Source: Candidatus Cloacimonadota bacterium
GTDB taxonomy: Bacteria > Cloacimonadota > Cloacimonadia > Cloacimonadales > WRIO01
DNA length: 13,484 nt
Assembly (NCBI GenBank): GCA_017998585.1
Contig: JAGOCT010000013.1
Coordinates: 1-13,484 of the forward strand
Direction of reading: 5' to 3'
Shown here: one piece after another, positions 5,415-12,791 of the stretch
How the letters are laid out: every line of letters begins with the position of its first letter
Position numbering within the stretch: the stretch's first letter is position 1
Notes under the pieces: generated by a model
Told to the model about the DNA's origin: nothing
What the model saw: only the letters and a program-made list of their open reading frames with translations
Database searches by the model: none
Translations under genes and position numbers: made by a program

Positions 5415-7982
5415 TTAGAACTGGTATTTTAATAATCTGTCCAGATGTTTTTTTTGACGATCAGAGCAGCTGGCATATACTTTTTTTAAATCTTTTACAG
5501 GTAGAGGATTTATATTTTTAATTGCAATTTCTGCAGAGTATCTGACTTCCTGATATTCGTCATCTAGACAGTTAACAAGGTTCTGTAGAGCTTGAATATC
5601 TGAAATTTTTTGGAGTGCAATACATGATTCACGTCTGATTGAGACAGAAGGGTCTTTTAGACTTTGAATCAAACAGGGAAGCGCTTTTGAATTTCTAAGC
5701 TCACCTGATGCTTTAATTGCCTGATATTTAAATGGATTATCTGAAACTAAAAAAGGTTCAATCAGATAAAAAGCGGTAGAGTCTTTGCTTAATCCAATTA
5801 AACTGATTACAAAGGAAGTTTTTGTTGTATCTTTTAATGTTTCTTCAAAGTATGGATAGACAATTTTACCCATTTTAGGTAAAGTTTCAGTTAAAGCCAG
5901 TTGTTCTCTAATTAATTCAGTGTTTAACTGATTAAGTAAATAAGGGATACTTTTTTCCCCCATCTCAATCAATTTGTTACGGGCAGGTTGAACCATGTGT
6001 GCCAGGGCTTGTGCCTGGGCAGAAGCATAAAGAAAAAGGTCTTCAATATTGTCATTTAGTTCAATATCAGGCTGTTCAGCTGGAGGATCAGTCATGTTTT
6101 GCTGTTCAGAATTATTCAGACTTTGTTTATCCAGTCCAACACCATAGTAAGAGTGCATCCAGGTTTTGTTATTTGTGCCAATTGGTGAACCATACTGATC
6201 ATCACCGTTAAGGTCAAGAAAGATGCCTATGTAACCAAAGCTTCTTCTCATATCGGAATATCCCATGACATTGTCTTTTTTGGCAATATATCCATCATTA
6301 CCTGAATAATCCATAAAAAAGCTGATTGCATTGGCATTTCCACCACCCTGTGAAAGATCGTAACAGACATAATTATCATTTCCTTTGATGTCCATTAGAC
6401 CTCCAAATGCCAAATCATGACCACAACCCTGAGATACGCCATGAGATTTATACAAATCATCACCCTGACTGTCAATCAACACCGCAAAAGCCAGATGAAC
6501 ACCAGAACCCTGAGCATACTGATGTGATATATATTGATCGTGTCCTTTTTTATCTACTAAAGCGCCAAACGCATACCAGTATGCGGTACCCTGTCCATAA
6601 ATATCAGAAATATAAATATCACTGCCGTTTTGATCAGCTAAAATACCACAGCCACCAGAATAATAAGGCCTGATTCCAAGACCACAGCCCTGAGATAAAC
6701 TTTCATAATGACTGTCGTATCGAAGCCAGTCCACATGGCTTTTTTTTACAATATAAGTATCATTTCCTGATAAATCTGATAATGTCCCAAAACCTTTGGT
6801 ATAACCAAAACCTTGTCCGTAAAGTGAACAATAATACTGATCGTTTCCATCTGTATCATAAAGAATGCCAATTCCCAGTTTTCCTGCTCCTTGCACAAGA
6901 TTTTCTGCATTATAATAATCATTACCTGATAAATCAAGCAGTAATCCTGCTCCCAGACATGCTGCACCCTGAGCATTACTAGCGGCCGTATAGAAATCAT
7001 CACCAGAAAAATCTATAAAGTATTGTAATCCCATAAAGACACCCCCCTGAGCATAGTCTTTTCCTTCATACCGATCATTACCTGAATAATCTAATACCGC
7101 CAGAAATGGATTGTTCTTTGTTTGTTGGTAGATATTGTTACTCTGATAATCAATAACAAAAAGGGCATTATCCAGGTTGCAGATTTGAGGAGGATTGATG
7201 AAAATGTTACCCTCATCAGTTTGTAATTCGATTTTATCCTGTTTAAACGCGGTATCCTCAGAATTTTGAATGAGACTGTGAATGTTTTGAACAATGTTTT
7301 GAAGCATTAAAGAAGCGGAAGCAATGTGTTCAAATTGTATTTTTTCAATTAACTGATATATTTGTTTTGTTTTTTCATTTGATTTGACAGTATAGGCTTT
7401 TAATGATTTTAAATCCATATGATTAACAGGTTCAGATTCCTGATTTTCATTATTAAAATAGTCTTTAATATTTTTTATATCTTCCGGAGAAAGAGAAGAA
7501 AATGCCTTGTAAAATTCATTTTGAACCGATTTTATCAATAGAATTTGATGGATAACTTGCTGGTGGCAATTACTTAGTTTTGAAATTTGTTTTTTTTGTT
7601 TTTTGCTTAGGTTTATCCGTATTTCAGGCGGGTTTGTCTGAAATGATATTTCAGTCATTTGAAAAGCTGTTTCTAACAGGTTTGACAGATTCAGATCTTT
7701 TTTAACAATCTCTTGAGCAAACCAAAGTTTATGAGAAACAGAATCAGCCAGACTAAAGCTTTGAAGGGGATTTTTAAACAGATCATCAATATAGGACAAT
7801 CTAAAAGCATCTTTTTCGTTTTTGTATAAGTTAAATGTTAAGTCTTTTCGGGTCATATTGATGGAATCAAGTGCGATGTCTAATTCAGGGTGTTGGAGTA
7901 ACTCTGTGACATTCATACTGATGTTCTCTGCAGATAACGATAAAAAAATACATAAAATTAAAATGATACTTGCTATTTTCAT
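5415..7982 (-). CDS. Secreted solenoid protein: D-x-x-G-N-D-x-Y repeats plus C-terminal HEAT repeats
   Basis: I do not recognise a named function. The 855-residue protein has a signal peptide (hydrophobic 4-18, likely cleavage after SLSA), so it should be exported. Residues about 20-255 are mainly helical-looking, charged and unassigned. Residues 278-600 hold about twelve copies of D-x-x-G-[ND]-D-x-Y, starting at 278 (degenerate), 298, 324, 350, 376, 403, 450, 477, 504, 531, 558 and 590. The period is 26-27 residues, usually with Q-G about eight residues after Tyr and a G-x-[LI] strand before the next Asp. A beta-solenoid with Asp-lined turns, perhaps calcium-binding, is inferred. One copy (403-449) carries a 20-residue insert. 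A Pro/Gln/Asn linker (about 620-650) leads to roughly five HEAT-like repeats (about 655-825). The start has AGAGGGA 4 nt upstream, overlapping the kinase stop; the two genes are 11 nt apart and probably translationally coupled. Confidence 0.85.
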   Translation of the reverse strand: MKIASIILILCIFLSLSAENISMNVTELLQHPELDIALDSINMTRKDLTFNLYKNEKDAFRLSYIDDLFKNPLQSFSLADSVSHKLWFAQEIVKKDLNLSNLLETAFQMTEISFQTNPPEIRINLSKKQKKQISKLSNCHQQVIHQILLIKSVQNEFYKAFSSLSPEDIKNIKDYFNNENQESEPVNHMDLKSLKAYTVKSNEKTKQIYQLIEKIQFEHIASASLMLQNIVQNIHSLIQNSEDTAFKQDKIELQTDEGNIFINPPQICNLDNALFVIDYQSNNIYQQTKNNPFLAVLDYSGNDRYEGKDYAQGGVFMGLQYFIDFSGDDFYTAASNAQGAACLGAGLLLDLSGNDYYNAENLVQGAGKLGIGILYDTDGNDQYYCSLYGQGFGYTKGFGTLSDLSGNDTYIVKKSHVDWLRYDSHYESLSQGCGLGIRPYYSGGCGILADQNGSDIYISDIYGQGTAYWYAFGALVDKKGHDQYISHQYAQGSGVHLAFAVLIDSQGDDLYKSHGVSQGCGHDLAFGGLMDIKGNDNYVCYDLSQGGGNANAISFFMDYSGNDGYIAKKDNVMGYSDMRRSFGYIGIFLDLNGDDQYGSPIGTNNKTWMHSYYGVGLDKQSLNNSEQQNMTDPPAEQPDIELNDNIEDLFLYASAQAQALAHMVQPARNKLIEMGEKSIPYLLNQLNTELIREQLALTETLPKMGKIVYPYFEETLKDTTKTSFVISLIGLSKDSTAFYLIEPFLVSDNPFKYQAIKASGELRNSKALPCLIQSLKDPSVSIRRESCIALQKISDIQALQNLVNCLDDEYQEVRYSAEIAIKNINPLPVKDLKKVYASCSDRQKKHLDRLLKYQF
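6183..7151 (-). repeat. Coding tandem repeat, about 12 units of 78-81 bp
   Basis: This is the DNA coding for the D-x-x-G-N-D-x-Y array of the solenoid protein. Units are usually 26 codons (first four intervals) or 27 codons (later intervals). There is one 47-codon interval and one 32-codon interval near the end. At DNA level the units have diverged; the conserved parts are codons for Asp-Gly-Asn-Asp-x-Tyr and Gln-Gly. The first copy (DYQSNNIY) is degenerate. The repeat also creates long spurious open frames on the other strand and in other frames. Confidence 0.85.
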
Positions 7983-7993
7983 AAATCCCTCTT

Positions 7994-10135
7994 TTATAAT
8001 GTAATCAGTTGGTATATCTCCATCATATCTATAGGCAGGCTGACTTTTGCATAGATAGGTAATCCTGCTGTTAACTGAATATTGATTTGGTCTGATATTC
8101 TGTAGAGTAGAATGATCTTGATTTTTTTTAATGAAATTGTATGACTATGATTATTCAAAATATCCAGTGTTTTAAATGACTGAGAATATCGGATAATGAT
8201 AAAATCAAATTTACTGTCATTGTCTTTGGCAAAATCAAAATAATCTTCCACTCTGTCAGGGCTCATAAAGATACAGGAAACATTTGATTTGTCAAAGAAG
8301 GAATCAATTATTTCTATTTGTTTATCATCATATTCAAAAACAAGGATTTTTAATTGGAGATTTTGATTTAACTCAAGCAATGGGCTGTTATCGGAAACTT
8401 TGAAAGGAAGCGTGATATGGAATTGGGTTCCTTTATCAGGTTTGCTTGAGGGGACTATTGAACCATGACTGATATGAATTAATTGTTGAACTAAAGCCAG
8501 TCCCAAGCCTGTTCCGCTATATTTTCTGTGTGCCATATTGTCAATTTGGTAAAAAGGTTCAAATATTTTATCAGCATATTTATCTTCAAAACCGATTCCG
8601 GTATCCTGAACGGAGAAGTTAAAATGATAAGTATTGTCTTCATGCTTTACAGCCTGATGTAAAACGATTGTAACTGAACCTTTTTCAGTAAATTTTATAG
8701 CATTATCCAAGATATAAAGAAAAATTTGTCTTATACGATTTACATCGCCTTCTACCATGTTAGGAGATGCATAATTCCATTTAAAATAGAGTCTTAAACC
8801 TTTCTGATGAGCGTAGTAAGCAACGGATTTTGTACAGTTTAATATCGTTTCGTAAAGAGAGAATAAACCTGAAGATAATTGAATCTGATCGCTTATGACT
8901 TTTGAATATTCAAAGATATTATCAACGATATTCACTAAATGATTGGTTGATTTAAGAATTATATCTGCGTATTCGTTTTGCTCCTGGTTAAGACCGGTCG
9001 TTTGAAGTAATTGTGCAATACCCAGAATCCCATTGATGGGCGTGCGTATTTCATGGCTCATGGTTGATAAAAAGCGGTTTTTGGCATTGTTTGCTATTGT
9101 CGCTTCATAAGCAAGCATCTTTTCGTTTTCTATAGAAGATTTCAGTTTTTTATTGATTTTTTTCAGTTTTGACTGGGTTTTTAGAATTGCTTGCTCTGCT
9201 TTTTTTTGATTAGTGATATCAGTAACAGAAAATATGACTTTTTTATAGAGATCTTCATAACCAGGTACAACATTCCATTTTAAATTAACATTCATCGCTT
9301 CGTTGTTTTTTTTATAATGAATACCTTCCGCTTCAAATGAAAGTTTGTTTTTATAGATTGCATGAAGCAGGTTTAACGATAAGGCTTCAGAATCAGTTTG
9401 GCATGGTTTACTAATCCAGTTTGAAAAATCTTTTTGATTTTCAGTGATGTAGGTACTGAGCGTTGTATGATTCGCTTCCTGTATGGTGATTAAACTGAAA
9501 CAGTAATGTATTTCTTCTGGATTATCTTTCATATAGCTTTCAAAATTATCGATGATAAGAGGTCGTAGTGAATTCAGATAGACTTTTAACAAAGATAAAT
9601 CACATTCCCATAAGCAAACGGGAGAGGATTCAAAAAAAGTCAGATAGCGGTTTCTGTTTTTTACCAGCTCTATTTCTGATTTTTTTCGGCTTTCAATGTT
9701 ACGGGTAAATCCGATTGTACCAATATATTTAAAATCTTTGTAAAATGGATGAAAAGTAACTTCTGTCCATACTCGCCCTTTATCTTTTTTAATTTGCTCG
9801 ACGTCAATTTTCAGAAGTTGATTATGACTGGATAGTTCTCCACTCTGAATGATGTGTTTGATTTGAACAACAAGCTGTAAACCTGTCGGAGTAACGTTTT
9901 TTCTAACACCATTACGACGAAATTCTTCAGGACTCAGGCCGGTTAGCTCTTCAATGTTTTTGCTGACATAAGTAAAATTAAAGTGTTTATCTAAAAGCCA
10001 GATATTATTCTCAGATAAAACACTCATAAACTCAATAAGCTGGCAAGAAAACTCATTTTTTATGTTGAACGTATCTGAATCAATCAGGTGCTCAAATACT
10101 TTTTTGATTAAATCTTCTTTTTCCTGTATATTCAT
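7994..10135 (-). CDS. Soluble PAS-domain hybrid histidine kinase with degenerate receiver
   Basis: This is a sensor kinase with no membrane segment in 713 residues, so it should sense a cytoplasmic or diffusible signal. In order: PAS (about 35-115) with PAC (117-153); a second PAS-like domain of the kind marked by LWECDLSLLKVYLNSLR (175-191), ending in its PAC (about 265-315); a coiled coil (about 312-345); HisKA with STMSHEIRTPING (phospho-acceptor His361); HATPase with N box LDNAIKF (Asn478), G1 DTGIG (511-515), F box FEPFYQ and G2 GTGLGLA (541-547); and a C-terminal receiver-like fold (about 594-713). In that fold the phospho-acceptor position after FDFIII is Arg649, and the usual Lys-Pro reads Leu-Pro (700-701), so it should not accept phosphate. 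GAGGA precedes ATG by 5 nt. It lies 32 nt after fumarase beta and 11 nt before the solenoid gene. No response regulator is in view. Confidence 0.93.
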   Translation of the reverse strand: MNIQEKEDLIKKVFEHLIDSDTFNIKNEFSCQLIEFMSVLSENNIWLLDKHFNFTYVSKNIEELTGLSPEEFRRNGVRKNVTPTGLQLVVQIKHIIQSGELSSHNQLLKIDVEQIKKDKGRVWTEVTFHPFYKDFKYIGTIGFTRNIESRKKSEIELVKNRNRYLTFFESSPVCLWECDLSLLKVYLNSLRPLIIDNFESYMKDNPEEIHYCFSLITIQEANHTTLSTYITENQKDFSNWISKPCQTDSEALSLNLLHAIYKNKLSFEAEGIHYKKNNEAMNVNLKWNVVPGYEDLYKKVIFSVTDITNQKKAEQAILKTQSKLKKINKKLKSSIENEKMLAYEATIANNAKNRFLSTMSHEIRTPINGILGIAQLLQTTGLNQEQNEYADIILKSTNHLVNIVDNIFEYSKVISDQIQLSSGLFSLYETILNCTKSVAYYAHQKGLRLYFKWNYASPNMVEGDVNRIRQIFLYILDNAIKFTEKGSVTIVLHQAVKHEDNTYHFNFSVQDTGIGFEDKYADKIFEPFYQIDNMAHRKYSGTGLGLALVQQLIHISHGSIVPSSKPDKGTQFHITLPFKVSDNSPLLELNQNLQLKILVFEYDDKQIEIIDSFFDKSNVSCIFMSPDRVEDYFDFAKDNDSKFDFIIIRYSQSFKTLDILNNHSHTISLKKIKIILLYRISDQINIQLTAGLPIYAKVSLPIDMMEIYQLITL

Positions 10136-10167
10136 TTAGTCCTCATTTTCAGAGTCTTGTGATCATT

Positions 10168-10674
10168 TTACATTTGGTTGCTGACAAAACATATAAAATC
10201 TTTTACTTCCAGCTGATAGACTGCTTCTGCGCCTAAATCAGGCCATGCAATTAATTTGCTCGATAAAATGGTGCTGGCATAATAGGCGCCTGCACCTCCG
10301 ATCGCTATCAGATAATAAGCATTATTTTTTCGAAGAGACGCTATCACCTGTTCGGATCTTTCTCCTTTACCAATCAGTAATTTAACACCTTTATCAAGTA
10401 GAGTGGGTGTGTATTTATCCATTCGGGTAGAAGTGGTAGGCCCTGCAGAACCAATTGAAAATTCTTCTCTTGCAGGTGTTGGACCGCAATAGTATATAAT
10501 CTGGTTTGTCAGATCAAAAGGCAGAGGATTGTTATTTTCAAGTGCATGAATGATTCTTTTATGTGCAGCGTCTCTCGCTGTATAAATCGTTCCGCTAATC
10601 AGCACCTTATCACCTGCTTGCAGGTCTTTTAACTGATTTTGATTTACCGGTGTATTGATATGTATTGTTTTCAT
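10168..10674 (-). CDS. fumB: Fumarate hydratase class I, beta (C-terminal) subunit
   Basis: This is the smaller subunit of the two-subunit, iron-sulfur class I hydro-lyase that interconverts fumarate and malate. Conserved segments are SGTIYTARDAAHKR, CGPTPAREE, GPTTSTRMD, GKGER, GGAGAYYA and DLGAEAVYQLEVKDF. All are typical of this subunit, which contributes substrate-binding residues to the active site. Starting at ATG 10672-10674 it has 168 residues, the usual size. The frame is open 15 codons further upstream, overlapping the alpha gene, but GAGG lies 6 nt before the chosen start and MKTIHINTPV is the family-like N-terminus. It begins 8 nt after the alpha stop. L-tartrate dehydratase beta is a close relative and cannot be excluded from sequence alone. 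The symbol is used loosely for the beta subunit. Confidence 0.9.
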   Translation of the reverse strand: MKTIHINTPVNQNQLKDLQAGDKVLISGTIYTARDAAHKRIIHALENNNPLPFDLTNQIIYYCGPTPAREEFSIGSAGPTTSTRMDKYTPTLLDKGVKLLIGKGERSEQVIASLRKNNAYYLIAIGGAGAYYASTILSSKLIAWPDLGAEAVYQLEVKDFICFVSNQM

Positions 10675-10682
10675 AATGAGCC

Positions 10683-11528
10683 TCAGAAGGATATTTTTTT
10701 GAAGCGATGTGCATGACATTCAATATTGATCGCTACAGGCAAAGAAGCGATATGACATGGTTTTGTCAGTATAGATACTTTTAAGCAGGTCGTATTACCG
10801 CCAAGCCCCATAGGTCCAATACCTGTTTCGTTGATTAGATTCATTAATTTCTCTTCCAGTTCAGCTAGTATAGGGTCTGGGTTAACAGAATCAATTTCTG
10901 TTATCAGACTTTTTTTGGCCAATAGGGCAGAGGTCTCAAAGTTTCCTCCGATACCTATACCAACAATGATAGGTGGACAGGGGTTTCCTTTGATTTGTCT
11001 GATATGGTTGACTACCAGGTTGATTAAACCTTCCTCTCCATCAGAAGGTTTTAACATCGCTAAACAGCTCATGTTTTCAGAACCGCCTCCTTTGGGCATG
11101 ACGGTGATGTTAAGACAATCTCCGCTTTTAATCTCGTAATGAATGATAGCGGGTGTGTTATTTCTTGTATTGATACGCTGATACAATGGGCTTTCAACTA
11201 TCGATTTTCTTAAAAAACCACTATCGTATGCTTCGGCAACTGCGTTGTTCAGTGTCTCATTCAAGTCTCCATTGGTAAAATGAATATCCTGACCAATTTC
11301 GCAGAAGATAACAGCCACTCCGGTATCCTGACATAAGGGGAAATTTCCTTCATCAGCGATTTTATAATTTTCTGTCAGAATTTGTAGAACTTCTTTTCCT
11401 TTTGGATTTGATTCTGAAAGACAGGCTTTATCTAAAGCGTCTCTGACATCATGATTCAGATGATAATTCGCTTCAATAAAAGCTTTCTTAACCAGTTCCT
11501 TTACCTGTCTTAAATCAATATCCCGCAT
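10683..11528 (-). CDS. fumA: Fumarate hydratase class I, alpha (N-terminal, [4Fe-4S]) subunit
   Basis: This is the catalytic iron-sulfur subunit of the two-subunit class I fumarase, 281 residues as usual for the family. Likely cluster cysteines are Cys66 in PLCQDTG, Cys184 in NPCPPIIVGIGIGG and Cys271 in IECHAHR; these match the three positions known from single-chain class I enzymes. Other conserved blocks are MPKGGGSENMS and GIGPMGLGGNTTCLKV. The enzyme works in the cytoplasm and belongs to a reductive or oxidative TCA branch; this enzyme type is oxygen-sensitive, which suits anaerobes. The start has AGAGGG 4 nt upstream. A good promoter lies just ahead, making this the first gene of the minus-strand run. 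A tartrate dehydratase role is the main alternative. The symbol is used loosely for the alpha subunit. Confidence 0.92.
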   Translation of the reverse strand: MRDIDLRQVKELVKKAFIEANYHLNHDVRDALDKACLSESNPKGKEVLQILTENYKIADEGNFPLCQDTGVAVIFCEIGQDIHFTNGDLNETLNNAVAEAYDSGFLRKSIVESPLYQRINTRNNTPAIIHYEIKSGDCLNITVMPKGGGSENMSCLAMLKPSDGEEGLINLVVNHIRQIKGNPCPPIIVGIGIGGNFETSALLAKKSLITEIDSVNPDPILAELEEKLMNLINETGIGPMGLGGNTTCLKVSILTKPCHIASLPVAINIECHAHRFKKISF

Positions 11529-11556
11529 TTCACCCTCTTTATGTCATTTTTTATCA

Positions 11557-11585
11557 CTTATATTATAATAATGGAATTCAGTCAA
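11557..11585 (-). promoter_or_regulatory. Candidate promoter for fumA and the downstream gene run
   Basis: On the minus strand TTGACT (11580-11585, 5/6) is followed by a 17-nt spacer and TATAAG (11557-11562, 5/6). Transcription would start near 11550, giving a leader of about 22 nt before the fumA start. Spacing and match are good for a housekeeping sigma factor. It is the only clear promoter seen ahead of the six-gene minus-strand run. Confidence 0.55.
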
Positions 11586-11772
11586 TAAAAAAAAGAAAAA
11601 ATATGAGGTAATGGGTTAATAGGAGAACGATTATTCTGTCTAATCGGTATAAATGGTGAAAATCTGATATGTTATAATAAAAAAAATGGAAGGCTTTAAA
11701 AAAGAACGCATAGTTTATCAAAGATGAGAGAAGATAGAATTTTTTGTTTTTTGAAAGTTTCTTTAAAAAAAT

Positions 11773-11802
11773 TTGGCATTATTTTGCTATTTGTCTTATA
11801 TT
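11773..11802 (+). promoter_or_regulatory. Candidate promoter for the HD-domain gene
   Basis: TTGGCA (11773-11778, 5/6) is followed after 18 nt by TATATT (11797-11802, 5/6). The start site would be near 11809, leaving a leader of about 100 nt before the HD gene. That leader contains two inverted repeats. Confidence 0.45.
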
Positions 11803-11812
11803 ATCAAGATTA

Positions 11813-11881
11813 GCTTTATTTTTTAGCGATTTTAAAGCATAAGAGAAGAAAAAAGCTTTGCTACAAACATGATGTTTGTAG
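11813..11881 (+). promoter_or_regulatory. Structured leader of the HD gene with a near-perfect inverted repeat
   Basis: Two inverted repeats lie in the inferred 5' leader. The first pairs GCTTTA (11813-11818) with TAAAGC (11833-11838). The second is stronger: CTACAAACAT (11861-11870) and ATGTTTGTAG (11872-11881) are perfect 10-bp arms around a single G. As DNA it looks like a dimeric repressor operator; as RNA it would form a 9-bp stem with a 3-nt loop. It ends 29 nt before the start codon and does not cover the ribosome site, so it is not an obvious translational switch. Confidence 0.45.
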
Positions 11882-11910
11882 TTCGAAAAACATAAAAAGG
11901 AGTAAGTAAA

Positions 11911-12717
11911 ATGAATAAATCAGCAAAACAAATATCGCTGGAACATAAAATCCTCGACAGTTTGAAAGGGAAAACACTTCAGGCAGCAGAAATGATTTTT
12001 AATGATATCGAATTACAGGCAATGCAGGAATATGCCAATAATGTTTCTATTAAAAGACTGGGCTATAATGATCACGGTCCGGTTCACATGAGAAAGGCAG
12101 CCCTGAATGCCATGACTATGTTTAACTTATTGATTGAAAACCAAATTAAAATGAGTCTTGAAAAAGAAGATGTCGCAGAAGCAGAAGATTCCAGACTGGC
12201 CGTTTTTATGGCCTCTATATTTCATGATCTGGGTATGGCAATCACACGTGACAAGCATGAACTGATTAGTCTTGAACTGGCCAGACCTTTTATTGATAAA
12301 GTGCTCGATGCTATCTATTCTCAGGAAGAAATCAATAAGAAGGTAGCTGTTCGCTCGATTACTCAGGAGGCAATATTCGGGCACATGGCAACTCAGAAAA
12401 TTCATTCTATAGAAGCAGGACTGGTACTGGTGGGCGATGGTTGCGATATGGAACATGGCAGAGCCAGAATTACTACTTTATTGAATGATAAACCACGTGT
12501 TGGAGATATTCATAAGTATTCCGCAACAGCAATACAAAAAGTAACGATTTTACAGGGAGAGCATAAACCTATTAGAATTCTGGTACAAATGAGCCAGTCT
12601 GTCGGTTTATTTCAGGTCGAAGAAGTATTGTTTACCAAGATTGCTTCCAGCCCGATTAAACCTTATATTGAACTTTATGCCCAACTGAGAGAAGAAGAAT
12701 TACTGAAATATCTCTAA
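11911..12717 (+). CDS. HD-domain metal-dependent phosphohydrolase, substrate unknown
   Basis: This 268-residue cytoplasmic protein has an HD-superfamily core. Histidines in NDHGPVHM (His55, His59), the His105-Asp106 pair in FHDLGM, further histidines at 116, 158 and 165, and Asp176/Asp179 in VGDGCDMEHGRAR supply the expected metal ligands. The superfamily hydrolyses phosphate esters of nucleotides, (p)ppGpp and cyclic dinucleotides. Nothing here identifies the substrate: the HD-GYP motif and a RelA/SpoT synthetase domain are absent. After the HD core a C-terminal segment (about 215-268), with beta-strand-like IRILVQMSQSVGLFQVEEVL, may be a small regulatory domain. From memory, similar stand-alone HD proteins with an N-terminal NDHG.VH signature are common in archaea and some anaerobic bacteria. 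AGGAG lies 8 nt before ATG. It is the only plus-strand complete gene and has its own promoter. Confidence 0.85.
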   Translation: MNKSAKQISLEHKILDSLKGKTLQAAEMIFNDIELQAMQEYANNVSIKRLGYNDHGPVHMRKAALNAMTMFNLLIENQIKMSLEKEDVAEAEDSRLAVFMASIFHDLGMAITRDKHELISLELARPFIDKVLDAIYSQEEINKKVAVRSITQEAIFGHMATQKIHSIEAGLVLVGDGCDMEHGRARITTLLNDKPRVGDIHKYSATAIQKVTILQGEHKPIRILVQMSQSVGLFQVEEVLFTKIASSPIKPYIELYAQLREEELLKYL

Positions 12718-12755
12718 TCTTTTAAAATACAATAAATTATTAAGCAGTTAGTGAT

Positions 12756-12791
12756 AATACAGGTTTTATCTTTCTTGATTTAACCTGTATT
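12756..12791. other. Inverted repeat between convergent genes
   Basis: Perfect 10-bp arms AATACAGGTT (12756-12765) and AACCTGTATT (12782-12791) enclose a 16-nt loop. It lies between the HD gene and the convergent 186-residue gene, and its right arm overlaps that gene's last codons and stop. No clean T-run follows on either strand, so a bidirectional terminator role is only possible. Confidence 0.4.

Larger units (their letters stand above)
11529..11910. other. Divergent regulatory region between fumA and the HD gene
   Basis: This 382-bp, very AT-rich spacer has no convincing gene. It holds a minus-strand promoter at the fumA end and a plus-strand promoter plus structured leader at the HD end, each listed separately. 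The middle (about 11600-11760) has an isolated extended -10 TGTTATAAT (11670-11678, plus) without a matching -35 and only a 13-codon frame after it. I see nothing more there. Confidence 0.5.

Noticed and set aside
6407..7294. Several 66-88-codon frames on both strands within the solenoid gene
   Set aside because: They arise from the repeated codons of the D-x-x-G-N-D-x-Y array read in other frames; none has a family-like sequence or ribosome site.
7947..7982. Cysteine at residue 11 of the solenoid protein as a possible lipobox
   Set aside because: It sits in the middle of the hydrophobic core (LILCIFL) and too near the N-terminus, with no small residue before it. A signal peptidase I site after SLSA fits better.
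10675..10719. 15-codon N-terminal extension of fumarase beta overlapping fumarase alpha
   Set aside because: The start at 10672-10674 has GAGG at the proper distance and matches the usual beta-subunit N-terminus.
11670..11699. Extended -10 TGTTATAAT in the fumA-HD spacer, followed by a 13-codon frame
   Set aside because: There is no -35 at a normal distance and no ribosome site for the short frame; a promoter here is possible but unsupported.
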